64,000 nucleotides of DNA, taken from positions 1 through 64,000 of the forward strand of contig BTUU01000005.1 of NCBI GenBank assembly GCA_045863555.1. The letters run 5' to 3'. Numbering within the stretch: the stretch's first letter is position 1; every line of letters begins with the position of its first letter. Positions 57,301-64,000 of the stretch are shown here, in pieces. The notes beneath the pieces are model-generated. The model searched no databases, had not been told where the DNA came from, and was given only the letters and a program-made list of their open reading frames with translations. The position numbers were made by a program, and so were the translations under genes. The stretch comes from JACRLV01 sp045863555 (GTDB lineage: Bacteria > Planctomycetota > Phycisphaerae > UBA1845 > Fen-1342).

Positions 57301-60021
57301 CTATTCCTCCATCGCCCGTCGGATGTCCAGCCGCACTAGGTTGAGCAGTTCCGCGTCGGACATCTCCGTCACGAGTGTCGGCACGCCTTCCGCGAGGATT
57401 TCGCCGGCCAGGGCGGACTTGTCGCCGATGAGCGCGTCGGTCTTCTCTTCGATCGTACCTTGGCAAACGAACGTGTGCACAACCACGTTCCGCGTCTGCC
57501 CGATGCGGAACGCCCGGTCCGTCGCCTGGTTTTCGACGGCCGGATTCCACCAGCGATCAAAGTGAATCACGTGCGACGCGGCGGTGAGATTGAGCCCCGT
57601 GCCGCCGGCCTTGAGCGACAGCACCATGAAGGGCGGGCCAGCCTCGCTCTGAAACGCGTTGACCAGGTCTTTGCGCTTCCCGACCGGCGTGCCGCCGTGC
57701 AGCGTCAGGCCGGGGCGGCCGAACACGGTCGCGAGAAAACCGGCGAGCGGTTCGGCCATTTCACGAAATTGCGAGAAAACGAGCAGCTTTTCCTGCCGGC
57801 TGGCGATTTCCTCGCCAAGCTCGCGGAGACGGCTGAACTTGCCGCTCTCGTCGGGTGCGTAGGCGCGGGCGCCGACCCACTGGTCCGGGTGGTTGCAGAT
57901 CTGCTTGAAGCGCTGGATGAACGCGAGGACGACACCGCGCCGGGCGATGTCGGCGGACTGGCGCTCGAGCGCCCGGCCGAGTTCGCGGACCGACTCCTCG
58001 TAGAGCACGGCCTGACGCTTGCTCAGGTGACAGTACGCGGTCTGCTCGATCTTGTCCGGCAGGTCGGCGATGATGGACTTGTCGGTCTTCAGCCGCCGCA
58101 GGATGTAGGGGCCGACGAGCTTCCGCAGCGGGCCGAACCGATCGGCGGTGCGCTGCTCCAGGTTTTTTACGAACGCGCCGAACGTCTTGACGGAGCCGAG
58201 CAAGCCCGGACACAGAAAGTCGAAAATCGACCACAGATCGGCAAGTCGGTTTTCGACAGGAGTCCCGGTGAGCGCGATCCGCGCGTCCGCCCGCAACTGT
58301 TTGACCGCCCGCGTCTGGCGCGCGCCCGGATTCTTGATCACCTGCGCCTCATCCAGCACCACCACGGACCACTCAACCGCGACAAGCCAGTCGAGCCGCG
58401 CGGCCATGGAATAGGTTGTCAGGACCAAGTCGATCCCGCGCAAGGCGCCGCTTGCGTCCTTCCCCATGGCCGCGAGCTCCGCCGCCGTCGCCTGCGATGG
58501 ATGCGCAAAGAGGCACTTCAGTGTCGGGGCGAACCGCTCGATCTCGGCTTTCCAGGTCGCGAGCAGCGACGCGGGCAACACCAGCAATGCCGGACGCTGC
58601 GCTGCGGAGCGCTTCCCGCGCCGGGCGAGCAGCAGCAGCGACAGCACCTGAATCGTCTTGCCCAGCCCCATGTCGTCCGCCAGGCATGCCCCCAGCCGGA
58701 GCTGCGACAGCATCCAAAGCCACTTCACGCCCACCTGCTGGTACGGCCGGAGCACGGCGCGGAGATCCGCCGGGGGAAGCGTGAGATCGGCGCTCTCCGG
58801 CTGCCGGAGCTGTCGCAGGACCCGCGAGAGCCACTCGCCCGCGTGCACCTCCGCCCAGGCCGGATCGTGCTGTTGAAGCAGCGAAGCCGCGCCTGTGTCG
58901 ATCGCCGCGCCCGCGAGGAGGCGCATCCCCTGGAGGAACGAAATCCCATCCCCGCCCGATTCCTCCTCTACGCGCTTCCAGTGTTGCAGCGTCTGCTGCA
59001 ATTTCTCGCGGTCCACCTCGACCCACTGCCCCTTCAGCAGCACCAGCCCGTCGGAGCCCTCCAGAATGCGCGCCCACTCCTCCGGCGTCAGCGCCTGGCC
59101 ATTGAGCGTCGTCTCGACGCGGAAATCGAGCATCGCATCCGCACCGAACCGCGAGACCTGCCGGCTTCCGATCGAGACGCCGACCTGCACCCGCGGCGGC
59201 CGCTTCGTCCACCAGTTCGGCACACGCACGAGCAGACCGGCAGATTCGAGCAACGGCACGTCGCGCAGCAATCGAAGCGCCTCGTCGGGCGTCCACCGAA
59301 GCGGCTGAAACACCTGCCCGGTGTCGACAAGTTCGCGCACCCACGGACACGCCTGCGCCGCCCGCTGAACCGGCGTAAGCAGGTGCACGAGCAGCTTGCG
59401 GTTTTTCGCGCCGGCGTATTCCTCCAGCGCCCGGCCGAGTGGCTGATATTGCACGCGACCGCCTTCGAGCAGTTTCGGGGCATACGTCGCGAGAAACGCG
59501 AAGGGGAACTCGCCGTCCCGTTTGTTCTCCGCAAGGTGGAAGCTGACACGGCCGACCCGGTGCCAGTTCGGCCCGCGCCGCGCCAGCCAGGCTCCCAGTC
59601 CGCCGCGTTCGGCCGCGATCCCGGCCCGCGCCTCGACGTCCAGACACTGCCAGAGATGGACCAGCGCCTCCACGCGCAGATACTCGCCGCCGCGCATCGG
59701 CGGCGCTGTTTCGATCATCTCGGCGAGTTCGTCGAGCGGTGCGGCCAGCGGCTGCGCCGGGGATTCGGTCGCTTCGGGAATGTGGCACAGCTCGGTCAGA
59801 TAGCGCTCGGTCAGGCCGCGCCAGAACGCGATATTCGCCGGAAGGGTCGACGGTTCAGGCAGCGTCGCCAGCTCGATGAGCAGCGCACCGGAGCCGCGCA
59901 GCATCGCGTCGTGAAGACCGGCCGCCGCGACCTCGGCCAGTGAGGCAGCGCCGCCCGGCGAATCGTCAGCCGCGTCCGCGACGATCAATTTCCCGCTTGC
60001 CGTAAGAGCGAGTTCCAGCAC
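57301..60021 (-). CDS. Swi2/Snf2-family DNA-dependent ATPase
   Basis: The product is 906 residues from a GTG at 60021. An N-terminal region (about 1-420), specific to bacterial members of the SWIM-linked group, has DLRAVLRPYQQVGVKWLWML at the junction with the motor. Motor motifs are ADDMGLGKTIQVLSLLLLAR (Walker A, about 448), VVVLDEAQVIKNP (about 556), ALTGTPVENRLADLWSIFDF, LLVFSQFREMAEPL, LHGGTPVGKR, and LNLTAASHVIHFDRWWNPAV followed by QATDRAFRIGQ. It should translocate on DNA in repair or transcription recovery with its SWIM partner. Confidence 0.93.
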   Translation of the reverse strand: MLELALTASGKLIVADAADDSPGGAASLAEVAAAGLHDAMLRGSGALLIELATLPEPSTLPANIAFWRGLTERYLTELCHIPEATESPAQPLAAPLDELAEMIETAPPMRGGEYLRVEALVHLWQCLDVEARAGIAAERGGLGAWLARRGPNWHRVGRVSFHLAENKRDGEFPFAFLATYAPKLLEGGRVQYQPLGRALEEYAGAKNRKLLVHLLTPVQRAAQACPWVRELVDTGQVFQPLRWTPDEALRLLRDVPLLESAGLLVRVPNWWTKRPPRVQVGVSIGSRQVSRFGADAMLDFRVETTLNGQALTPEEWARILEGSDGLVLLKGQWVEVDREKLQQTLQHWKRVEEESGGDGISFLQGMRLLAGAAIDTGAASLLQQHDPAWAEVHAGEWLSRVLRQLRQPESADLTLPPADLRAVLRPYQQVGVKWLWMLSQLRLGACLADDMGLGKTIQVLSLLLLARRGKRSAAQRPALLVLPASLLATWKAEIERFAPTLKCLFAHPSQATAAELAAMGKDASGALRGIDLVLTTYSMAARLDWLVAVEWSVVVLDEAQVIKNPGARQTRAVKQLRADARIALTGTPVENRLADLWSIFDFLCPGLLGSVKTFGAFVKNLEQRTADRFGPLRKLVGPYILRRLKTDKSIIADLPDKIEQTAYCHLSKRQAVLYEESVRELGRALERQSADIARRGVVLAFIQRFKQICNHPDQWVGARAYAPDESGKFSRLRELGEEIASRQEKLLVFSQFREMAEPLAGFLATVFGRPGLTLHGGTPVGKRKDLVNAFQSEAGPPFMVLSLKAGGTGLNLTAASHVIHFDRWWNPAVENQATDRAFRIGQTRNVVVHTFVCQGTIEEKTDALIGDKSALAGEILAEGVPTLVTEMSDAELLNLVRLDIRRAMEE

Positions 60022-60175
60022 GGGGTCACGCCGTTCCGGAGGCTGTTGTTTTCACGAGCCACGCCGTCAGTCCCGGTCGCACGTGCCGAACTTCACTCCC
60101 GGGTCACCGGCAGCCATGCTCCAGCGTCGCCACGCAAGCACATCGCGCTCGCTCGACAATCCTGCGGGCCTGGGC

Positions 60176-62059
60176 CTACGGAACGGTCTCGGCCACGGGG
60201 ATCGCCACCTGCGGATAGACGACGATTCGGCCTTTGTTCTCGAAATAGTCGAGCCATTTCTTGGTGAGCGACCAGATTCGGACGCTATCCGGTCCGGCTA
60301 CCCGCCGCACGACCTTTCCGATCTGCGCGAGCGCGTTGCTGGGATCATCGTAATACGAAAGCGGGGTCGTGCACATCGAACACTTTGCCGCGGCTGACGT
60401 GAACACCTCCCCCGTCGATGCGTTGTGCGTCGGGCAGAAGTAGAGTCGGCACGAAGTACAGGGCCCCGCCGTCGTGGATTCGTCGTCATGCGTCGAGCAG
60501 CTGTAATCACCACCGCCGTCGTTGATTCGGAGGTGCGAATCGTGCCGCGACCCGTCGACGTTGAAGACGATTCCATCGTCGACGCAGCAGATCGACGGTT
60601 TCTTGATCGACATTCCCCATGAAGGAATCAATTGAATCTGCACCTTCGGATCGCCGCTTGCGGCGTGGTTTGTATAGAAATTCGTAAGCCGCTCGCAGAG
60701 GTGATCGAGACAGACCTCGAGTCCGAAGGTGATCCCGTCCATCGTGAAGACCGATCCGCCGCCGATCCCGCTCTTGTTGATCTCGGAAGTCGTCTGCGTG
60801 TGCGTGCCCGTCTTGTCGGTCCACGTGGTGGTCTTGCCGAGCGGGTTCGGCTGCGATTTCAGCGGCCCAACCGAGTCCGTCGAGCCGACCGTCGCCAGGG
60901 CCAGCCGCTCCTCGCCGTGAATCTTGATGATCCGCTTTTCTCCCGTGGCCTCATTGAAGGCGTTGACGTCGCGACTGTTGGGGCCGACGAAGTCGATCTG
61001 TGACACCTGCTCCTTGTAGATGATCGCCGAGCGCAGCCCGCCCGTTCCAGGGTCCGGACCGCCGCGCTGCACGATCGCGACATTCTGAATCTCCGTAATC
61101 CCCTTCTTGCCGCCTTCCCGCTTCAGCCGGACGTAGTCGCCTGCCTTGTAATCGCTCTTGGCGTCAAGCGTGATCTTCTCGCCCGCAATCGCCGTCACTT
61201 TGGCCGTGCGCGCCGCCGTGACCGCGTGAACGGCATCGCCGACGTTCATCGCGCGATGCGAATGATGGCAGCTGCGGCATGCATCGAAGCCGCCGATGAA
61301 CGCATAGTGTCCGCACGTCGGACAGGGGTTCTGGATCTTCTGCTCGACGGTGATGGTCGGCTTCGCGGTCGCGCGCGGGTGCGGGCCCGCCGCCTTGACC
61401 TTCAGCCTGACTGCAGTGGGCGACGCGGCGCCGTCCGGATCAAAATGGACGTCGTCGCCGACCTTCAGCCCGGGATCGCGATCCATCGTCAACCGCACTT
61501 CGTCGCCCGTCCCGCGCTCAACGGCCGTCAGCTTCGCGCTCGGATAGTCCTCGACCGTTCCGTTCACCCAGTCCTCGTGCGGCAACGGACCGATGCTGAT
61601 CACCGAGAAACCCGAGCCGTCCTTTTCGACGGCGCGGATCCGGGCGTAGATCTCGTTCGGCTGGTCCAGGTAGCCGATCGCGGTTCCGAAGACGAACAGC
61701 CAGTCCTTGTACTTCTCGTCGTCGGTTTCCTTGCGCAGCTTCGGCAGAATCTCCGACACCTTCTCGATCGGATAGGCCCCGTCGACGTTCCGATAGAAGA
61801 ACTCCGGCGCCATGAAGATTTTGAGCACGGGGTCGGTATCCACCGAGTTCGACACGCCGCGGGCGACCTTCTGCGGCTTGGGTTTGTGCTTCTGTGCCAG
61901 GTCGTACGCTTTCTTGACGCCCGCGATCATGAACGCGCAGCGTGCTTCGATGTCGTCGGTCGCCGTGGCGGCGCCGAGATACTTCGTTTCGCCCTTCACT
62001 TCCTTGGTGCCGGGACGAATCTCGAACGCGATGCACTGGGCCTTCCCGTACTTCGCCAT
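60176..62059 (-). CDS. Nitrilase-fold protein with zinc-ribbon insertions, linked to VgrG
   Basis: The product is 627 residues with no signal peptide. The nitrilase triad can be traced: Glu86 in IFMAPEFFYRN, a candidate Lys349 in AIIYKEQVSQIDFVG, and Cys450 in ITFGLEVCLDH, with DWLFVFGTAIGYLD between the first two. A roughly 170-residue insertion (about 165-340) carries CPTCGHYAFI and CRSCHHSH, a zinc ribbon. A second Cys cluster (about 521-563) has CSTH, CTSC, CPTH and CSMC. It is encoded 39 bp after the LysM gene of a type VI island, so a role as secreted effector or its modifier is inferred. Amide-bond cleavage is the family reaction. Confidence 0.6.
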   Translation of the reverse strand: MAKYGKAQCIAFEIRPGTKEVKGETKYLGAATATDDIEARCAFMIAGVKKAYDLAQKHKPKPQKVARGVSNSVDTDPVLKIFMAPEFFYRNVDGAYPIEKVSEILPKLRKETDDEKYKDWLFVFGTAIGYLDQPNEIYARIRAVEKDGSGFSVISIGPLPHEDWVNGTVEDYPSAKLTAVERGTGDEVRLTMDRDPGLKVGDDVHFDPDGAASPTAVRLKVKAAGPHPRATAKPTITVEQKIQNPCPTCGHYAFIGGFDACRSCHHSHRAMNVGDAVHAVTAARTAKVTAIAGEKITLDAKSDYKAGDYVRLKREGGKKGITEIQNVAIVQRGGPDPGTGGLRSAIIYKEQVSQIDFVGPNSRDVNAFNEATGEKRIIKIHGEERLALATVGSTDSVGPLKSQPNPLGKTTTWTDKTGTHTQTTSEINKSGIGGGSVFTMDGITFGLEVCLDHLCERLTNFYTNHAASGDPKVQIQLIPSWGMSIKKPSICCVDDGIVFNVDGSRHDSHLRINDGGGDYSCSTHDDESTTAGPCTSCRLYFCPTHNASTGEVFTSAAAKCSMCTTPLSYYDDPSNALAQIGKVVRRVAGPDSVRIWSLTKKWLDYFENKGRIVVYPQVAIPVAETVP

Positions 62060-62098
62060 CAGCGGAATCCTCGCGCCGGACCGGAGTCAGGCCGCACC

Positions 62099-62974
62099 TC
62101 AGCTCCCGTACTCATCACGCAACAGGTCGCGGGTCTCATCGTTCAGTTCGCCCGTCGGGTCGACGTCGTGCTTCACCTGGAACGCGCGGATCGCCTGCGT
62201 GAGCGCCTCGCTCTCGCGCCCGTCGATCTCGCCGTCGTAGAAGCCCAGGTTCCGCAGCCGCCCCTGCACGCCCGTCAACTCGGTGATCGGGTCCAGGTGC
62301 CCAAGGTCCAGGTCGTACACGTCGCCGCTGTCGGGAAACTCGACCTTCCCGTCCTTCGCATTCGGCGGAATGAGCACCTCGACGCGGCCGCTCGGATCCG
62401 TCGTGCCTTCGATCTCCTTGCCGTCAATGCGCAGCACATAGCGCTGATTGGCCCGAGGCTCGTTCTCCTCGCGGAACGTCACGATGAGCTTCTCGGGACA
62501 CCCCCGTCGCTTGAAGCGATGCCGCTGCTCCGCCGCAATCGACTCTTCCTTTCGAGTAAGTTCGGGAATCGTCACCCGATCCCCGGGGAGCAGGATGTAC
62601 GGATCGACCCGCACCCGCTGCAAGTCCGCATTCGCCGGGAAGTTCCAGATCGTCTCCCAGAAGTGCCCGGTCCCGATGGCGATGCTCGCCATGCAGTCGC
62701 CCTGGCGGACAACGTAGTCGCCGACCCCGACGGGACCACCGGACCCGGTCGCCTGGGCCACCGCCGCAGCATCCGGCGCCGAAGCCGATGCCGGCAGCTC
62801 CCCGCTGGAGCGCCGAAGCGCCTCCGCGACGCGCTGGCCGAAGTCGTCCGCGGGGGCGGCGAGCGGCGGCGCGGCGGGCGGGACTGCCCCTCCTGCCGGC
62901 ACGCCCGACTTCGCCTTGGCAAGTGCGGCCTGAAGCCGCGCGTTGAAATCCCCGCCGGTGGGCATGCTGCTCAT
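62099..62974 (-). CDS. LysM and peptidoglycan-binding domain protein of a T6SS island
   Basis: The product is 291 residues from ATG 62974, sharing ATGA with the VgrG stop. An Ala/Pro-rich N-terminus is followed by a LysM domain (about 85-138: YVVRQGDCMASIAI, YILLPGDRVTIPEL). A beta-rich segment (163-215, VTFREENEPRANQRYVLRID) resembles the C-terminal module of VgrG in the same island. A peptidoglycan-binding domain (about 230-286: VQGRLRNLGFYDGEIDGRES, RAFQVKHDVDPTGELN) closes the protein. It probably links the secretion spike or its cargo to the cell wall. Confidence 0.85.
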   Translation of the reverse strand: MSSMPTGGDFNARLQAALAKAKSGVPAGGAVPPAAPPLAAPADDFGQRVAEALRRSSGELPASASAPDAAAVAQATGSGGPVGVGDYVVRQGDCMASIAIGTGHFWETIWNFPANADLQRVRVDPYILLPGDRVTIPELTRKEESIAAEQRHRFKRRGCPEKLIVTFREENEPRANQRYVLRIDGKEIEGTTDPSGRVEVLIPPNAKDGKVEFPDSGDVYDLDLGHLDPITELTGVQGRLRNLGFYDGEIDGRESEALTQAIRAFQVKHDVDPTGELNDETRDLLRDEYGS

Positions 62975-64000
62975 GACAGCCGCTCCCACGCTTCAGAGTC
63001 GAGCCTCGGAAAGCTCACTGTCGTCTCTTCGGCCTTCGGAAGGTGGATATGCGCCCGGCCATCTTTGTCGAGATAGCCTTTCCGGATCTTTCCGTCCGGG
63101 AGCGTGACCTCATAGTACTCGTCAGGCCAAGGCTGGCCATCTTCGTCGACGAGCTCGATCTCGACCCAGGATGTGACCACTTCCTCGCGCGTGATTTCGG
63201 CGGCCGCGAACTCCGCCGATTCCGGCGCGACCGCGGCGAGTTCCTGGACCTCGGGGCTGAAGGTCGTATCCGCGCCGGGAGTCGCCGTGTCGGCCGCCAG
63301 CGTTGCCTCGGGTGCCGTGAGCGACACGGGCGAACCCGACCCCGCCGATCCGCCGCTGTTGATATTGACGGCCGACCCGGCGATGGACACTCCGCTCGAA
63401 TTCACGACCACGAAATTTCCGCCGACCTTGATCGTCAGCGCCGAACCGGCTTCCAGGACCAAGTTCTGGCCGGCCTTGATGTAGATGTCGCCGCTGCCTT
63501 CGACACTGATCTTGCCCGAGACTTTCTGTCCGAAATCTCCCGCCACTTCATGGGAGTGCTTGCCGCCGATCTTCTCGTTCAGGTCGAGCTTGATCTCGCT
63601 GTGCTTCTTCTGCTTGATCAGCTCGAACGAGTGCTGCTCGGCCGTCACATGCTGATCACGCTCGATATTCTCGATGCGGTCGTTCTTTACCCGCAGATGG
63701 AAGTCCTTCTGCGCGTAGATGAAGAGCTTCTCGCTGTCCTTCAGATCCTCGATCAGAATCTCGTTCGTGCCGCCGCCGCCCTGGCTGCTGTGCGTCTTGA
63801 TCACGCTCCGCGTCTTGTGGTCCGGCAGCGTGTACGGCGGCATCTGCTCGTTGTTGTAGACCCGGCCGATGATGATCGGCTGGTCCGGGTCGCCTTCCAG
63901 GAAGTCGACGATCACCTCCTGGCCGACGCGCGGCAGAAACAGCATGCCGTACCCGCCGCCGGCCGAGCCCTGGGCGACGCGGATGAAGCACGAGCTGTTC
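62971..64000 (-). CDS. vgrG: Type VI secretion spike protein VgrG, 5' end outside the window
   Basis: At least 342 residues are encoded, and the gene continues past position 64000. The gp5-like OB fold is seen as FIRVAQGSAGGGYGMLFLPR, VGQEVIVDFLEGDPDQPIII and GRVYNNEQMPPYTLPDHKTR. A repeat-rich beta-helix follows (DIYIKAGQNLVLEAGSALTI, KVGGNFVVVNSSGVSIAGSA). After an acidic Ala/Glu linker, the last 65 residues form a small carboxypeptidase-regulatory-like domain (WVEIELVDEDGQPWPDEYYE) that may carry cargo. The two downstream genes overlap or closely follow it and are likely delivered by it. Confidence 0.92.
   Translation of the reverse strand, partial: NSSCFIRVAQGSAGGGYGMLFLPRVGQEVIVDFLEGDPDQPIIIGRVYNNEQMPPYTLPDHKTRSVIKTHSSQGGGGTNEILIEDLKDSEKLFIYAQKDFHLRVKNDRIENIERDQHVTAEQHSFELIKQKKHSEIKLDLNEKIGGKHSHEVAGDFGQKVSGKISVEGSGDIYIKAGQNLVLEAGSALTIKVGGNFVVVNSSGVSIAGSAVNINSGGSAGSGSPVSLTAPEATLAADTATPGADTTFSPEVQELAAVAPESAEFAAAEITREEVVTSWVEIELVDEDGQPWPDEYYEVTLPDGKIRKGYLDKDGRAHIHLPKAEETTVSFPRLDSEAWERLS

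Noticed and set aside
57460..59943. Very long open frame on the plus strand opposite the Swi2/Snf2 gene
   Set aside because: The minus-strand product has complete helicase motifs; the antisense frame is Arg/Glu/Gln-rich without any domain and is a by-product of high GC.
61226..63076. Plus-strand open frame opposite the nitrilase-like, LysM and VgrG genes
   Set aside because: It has no domain features, and three recognisable genes lie on the other strand.

Overview
The window is high-GC bacterial DNA with the features of a planctomycete, most likely a Phycisphaerae-type or uncultured relative. The signs are several VPLP/PEP-CTERM-like surface proteins together with an exosortase, a membrane protein ending in a CGGCGYSL/CPECG zinc ribbon, an ANRANAQKSTGPKT/SSRNAMKHGLTA family protein, very long antisense open frames caused by the GC bias, and many short dispersed repeats in intergenic DNA. 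The assignment rests on recognised gene families and not on a marker gene. No tRNA, rRNA or CRISPR array was seen.

Layout. (1) 0.1-5.5 kb holds dnaA, a DinB-like protein, nadK and three planctomycete-type hypotheticals, one of which lacks a convincing 5' end. (2) 5.7-11.4 kb is a three-fold repeated minus-strand cassette. Each cassette has a TTGAC-type promoter, then a gene for a protein here called X (signal peptide, TLCG motif, internal GPGS-type membrane segment, almost invariant LPEWYSTSGP.QIGHATP tail), then one or two VPLP-CTERM-like secreted proteins, then a GGGGCG...CGCCCC hairpin. Dispersed repeats lie between the cassettes. I find no match to X among families I know, and this is my best candidate for an undescribed system. 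(3) 12.2-15.8 kb is one large secreted PKD/Ig-repeat protein whose last 490 residues have different base composition. (4) 15.9-45.4 kb is a roughly 30-kb exopolysaccharide locus, nearly all on the minus strand. It contains an RmlC-like cupin, a NusG-like antiterminator, two sugar nucleotidyltransferase/hexapeptide proteins (one fused to a phosphoglycosyltransferase), a Wzc-type tyrosine kinase/co-polymerase, RfbD, exosortase, EpsI, a pyruvyltransferase, FrhB-like protein, Wzx and Wzy-like proteins, glycosyltransferases, PssD/PssE, two polysaccharide deacetylases, three FemAB/CelD acyltransferase-like proteins, a DegT aminotransferase, a CapK-like adenylating enzyme and CapA. Many junctions overlap by 4 bp (ATGA/GTGA/TTGA), so translation is probably coupled. 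No outer-membrane exporter (Wza/OPX) was found. (5) 45.9-52.6 kb starts with gene debris (a decarboxylase fragment and a 52-residue ORF). A compact type-VII-like locus follows: two small WXG100-like proteins, a coiled-coil partner and a 1327-residue FtsK/SpoIIIE ATPase. (6) 52.8-60.0 kb carries two coupled membrane HD-domain regulators, a hotdog thioesterase, a hypothetical, and a SWIM zinc-finger protein paired with a Swi2/Snf2 ATPase. (7) 60.2-64.0 kb is the edge of a type VI secretion island: a nitrilase-fold protein with zinc-ribbon insertions, a LysM/peptidoglycan-binding protein, and a VgrG cut by the window end.

How the parts fit together. The exosortase/EpsI pair inside the polysaccharide locus is a plausible processing enzyme for the VPLP-CTERM-like proteins 25 kb away, so regions 2 and 4 may together build a protein-polysaccharide envelope or biofilm matrix. 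Regions 5 and 7 look like two separate contractile or ATPase-driven secretion loci.
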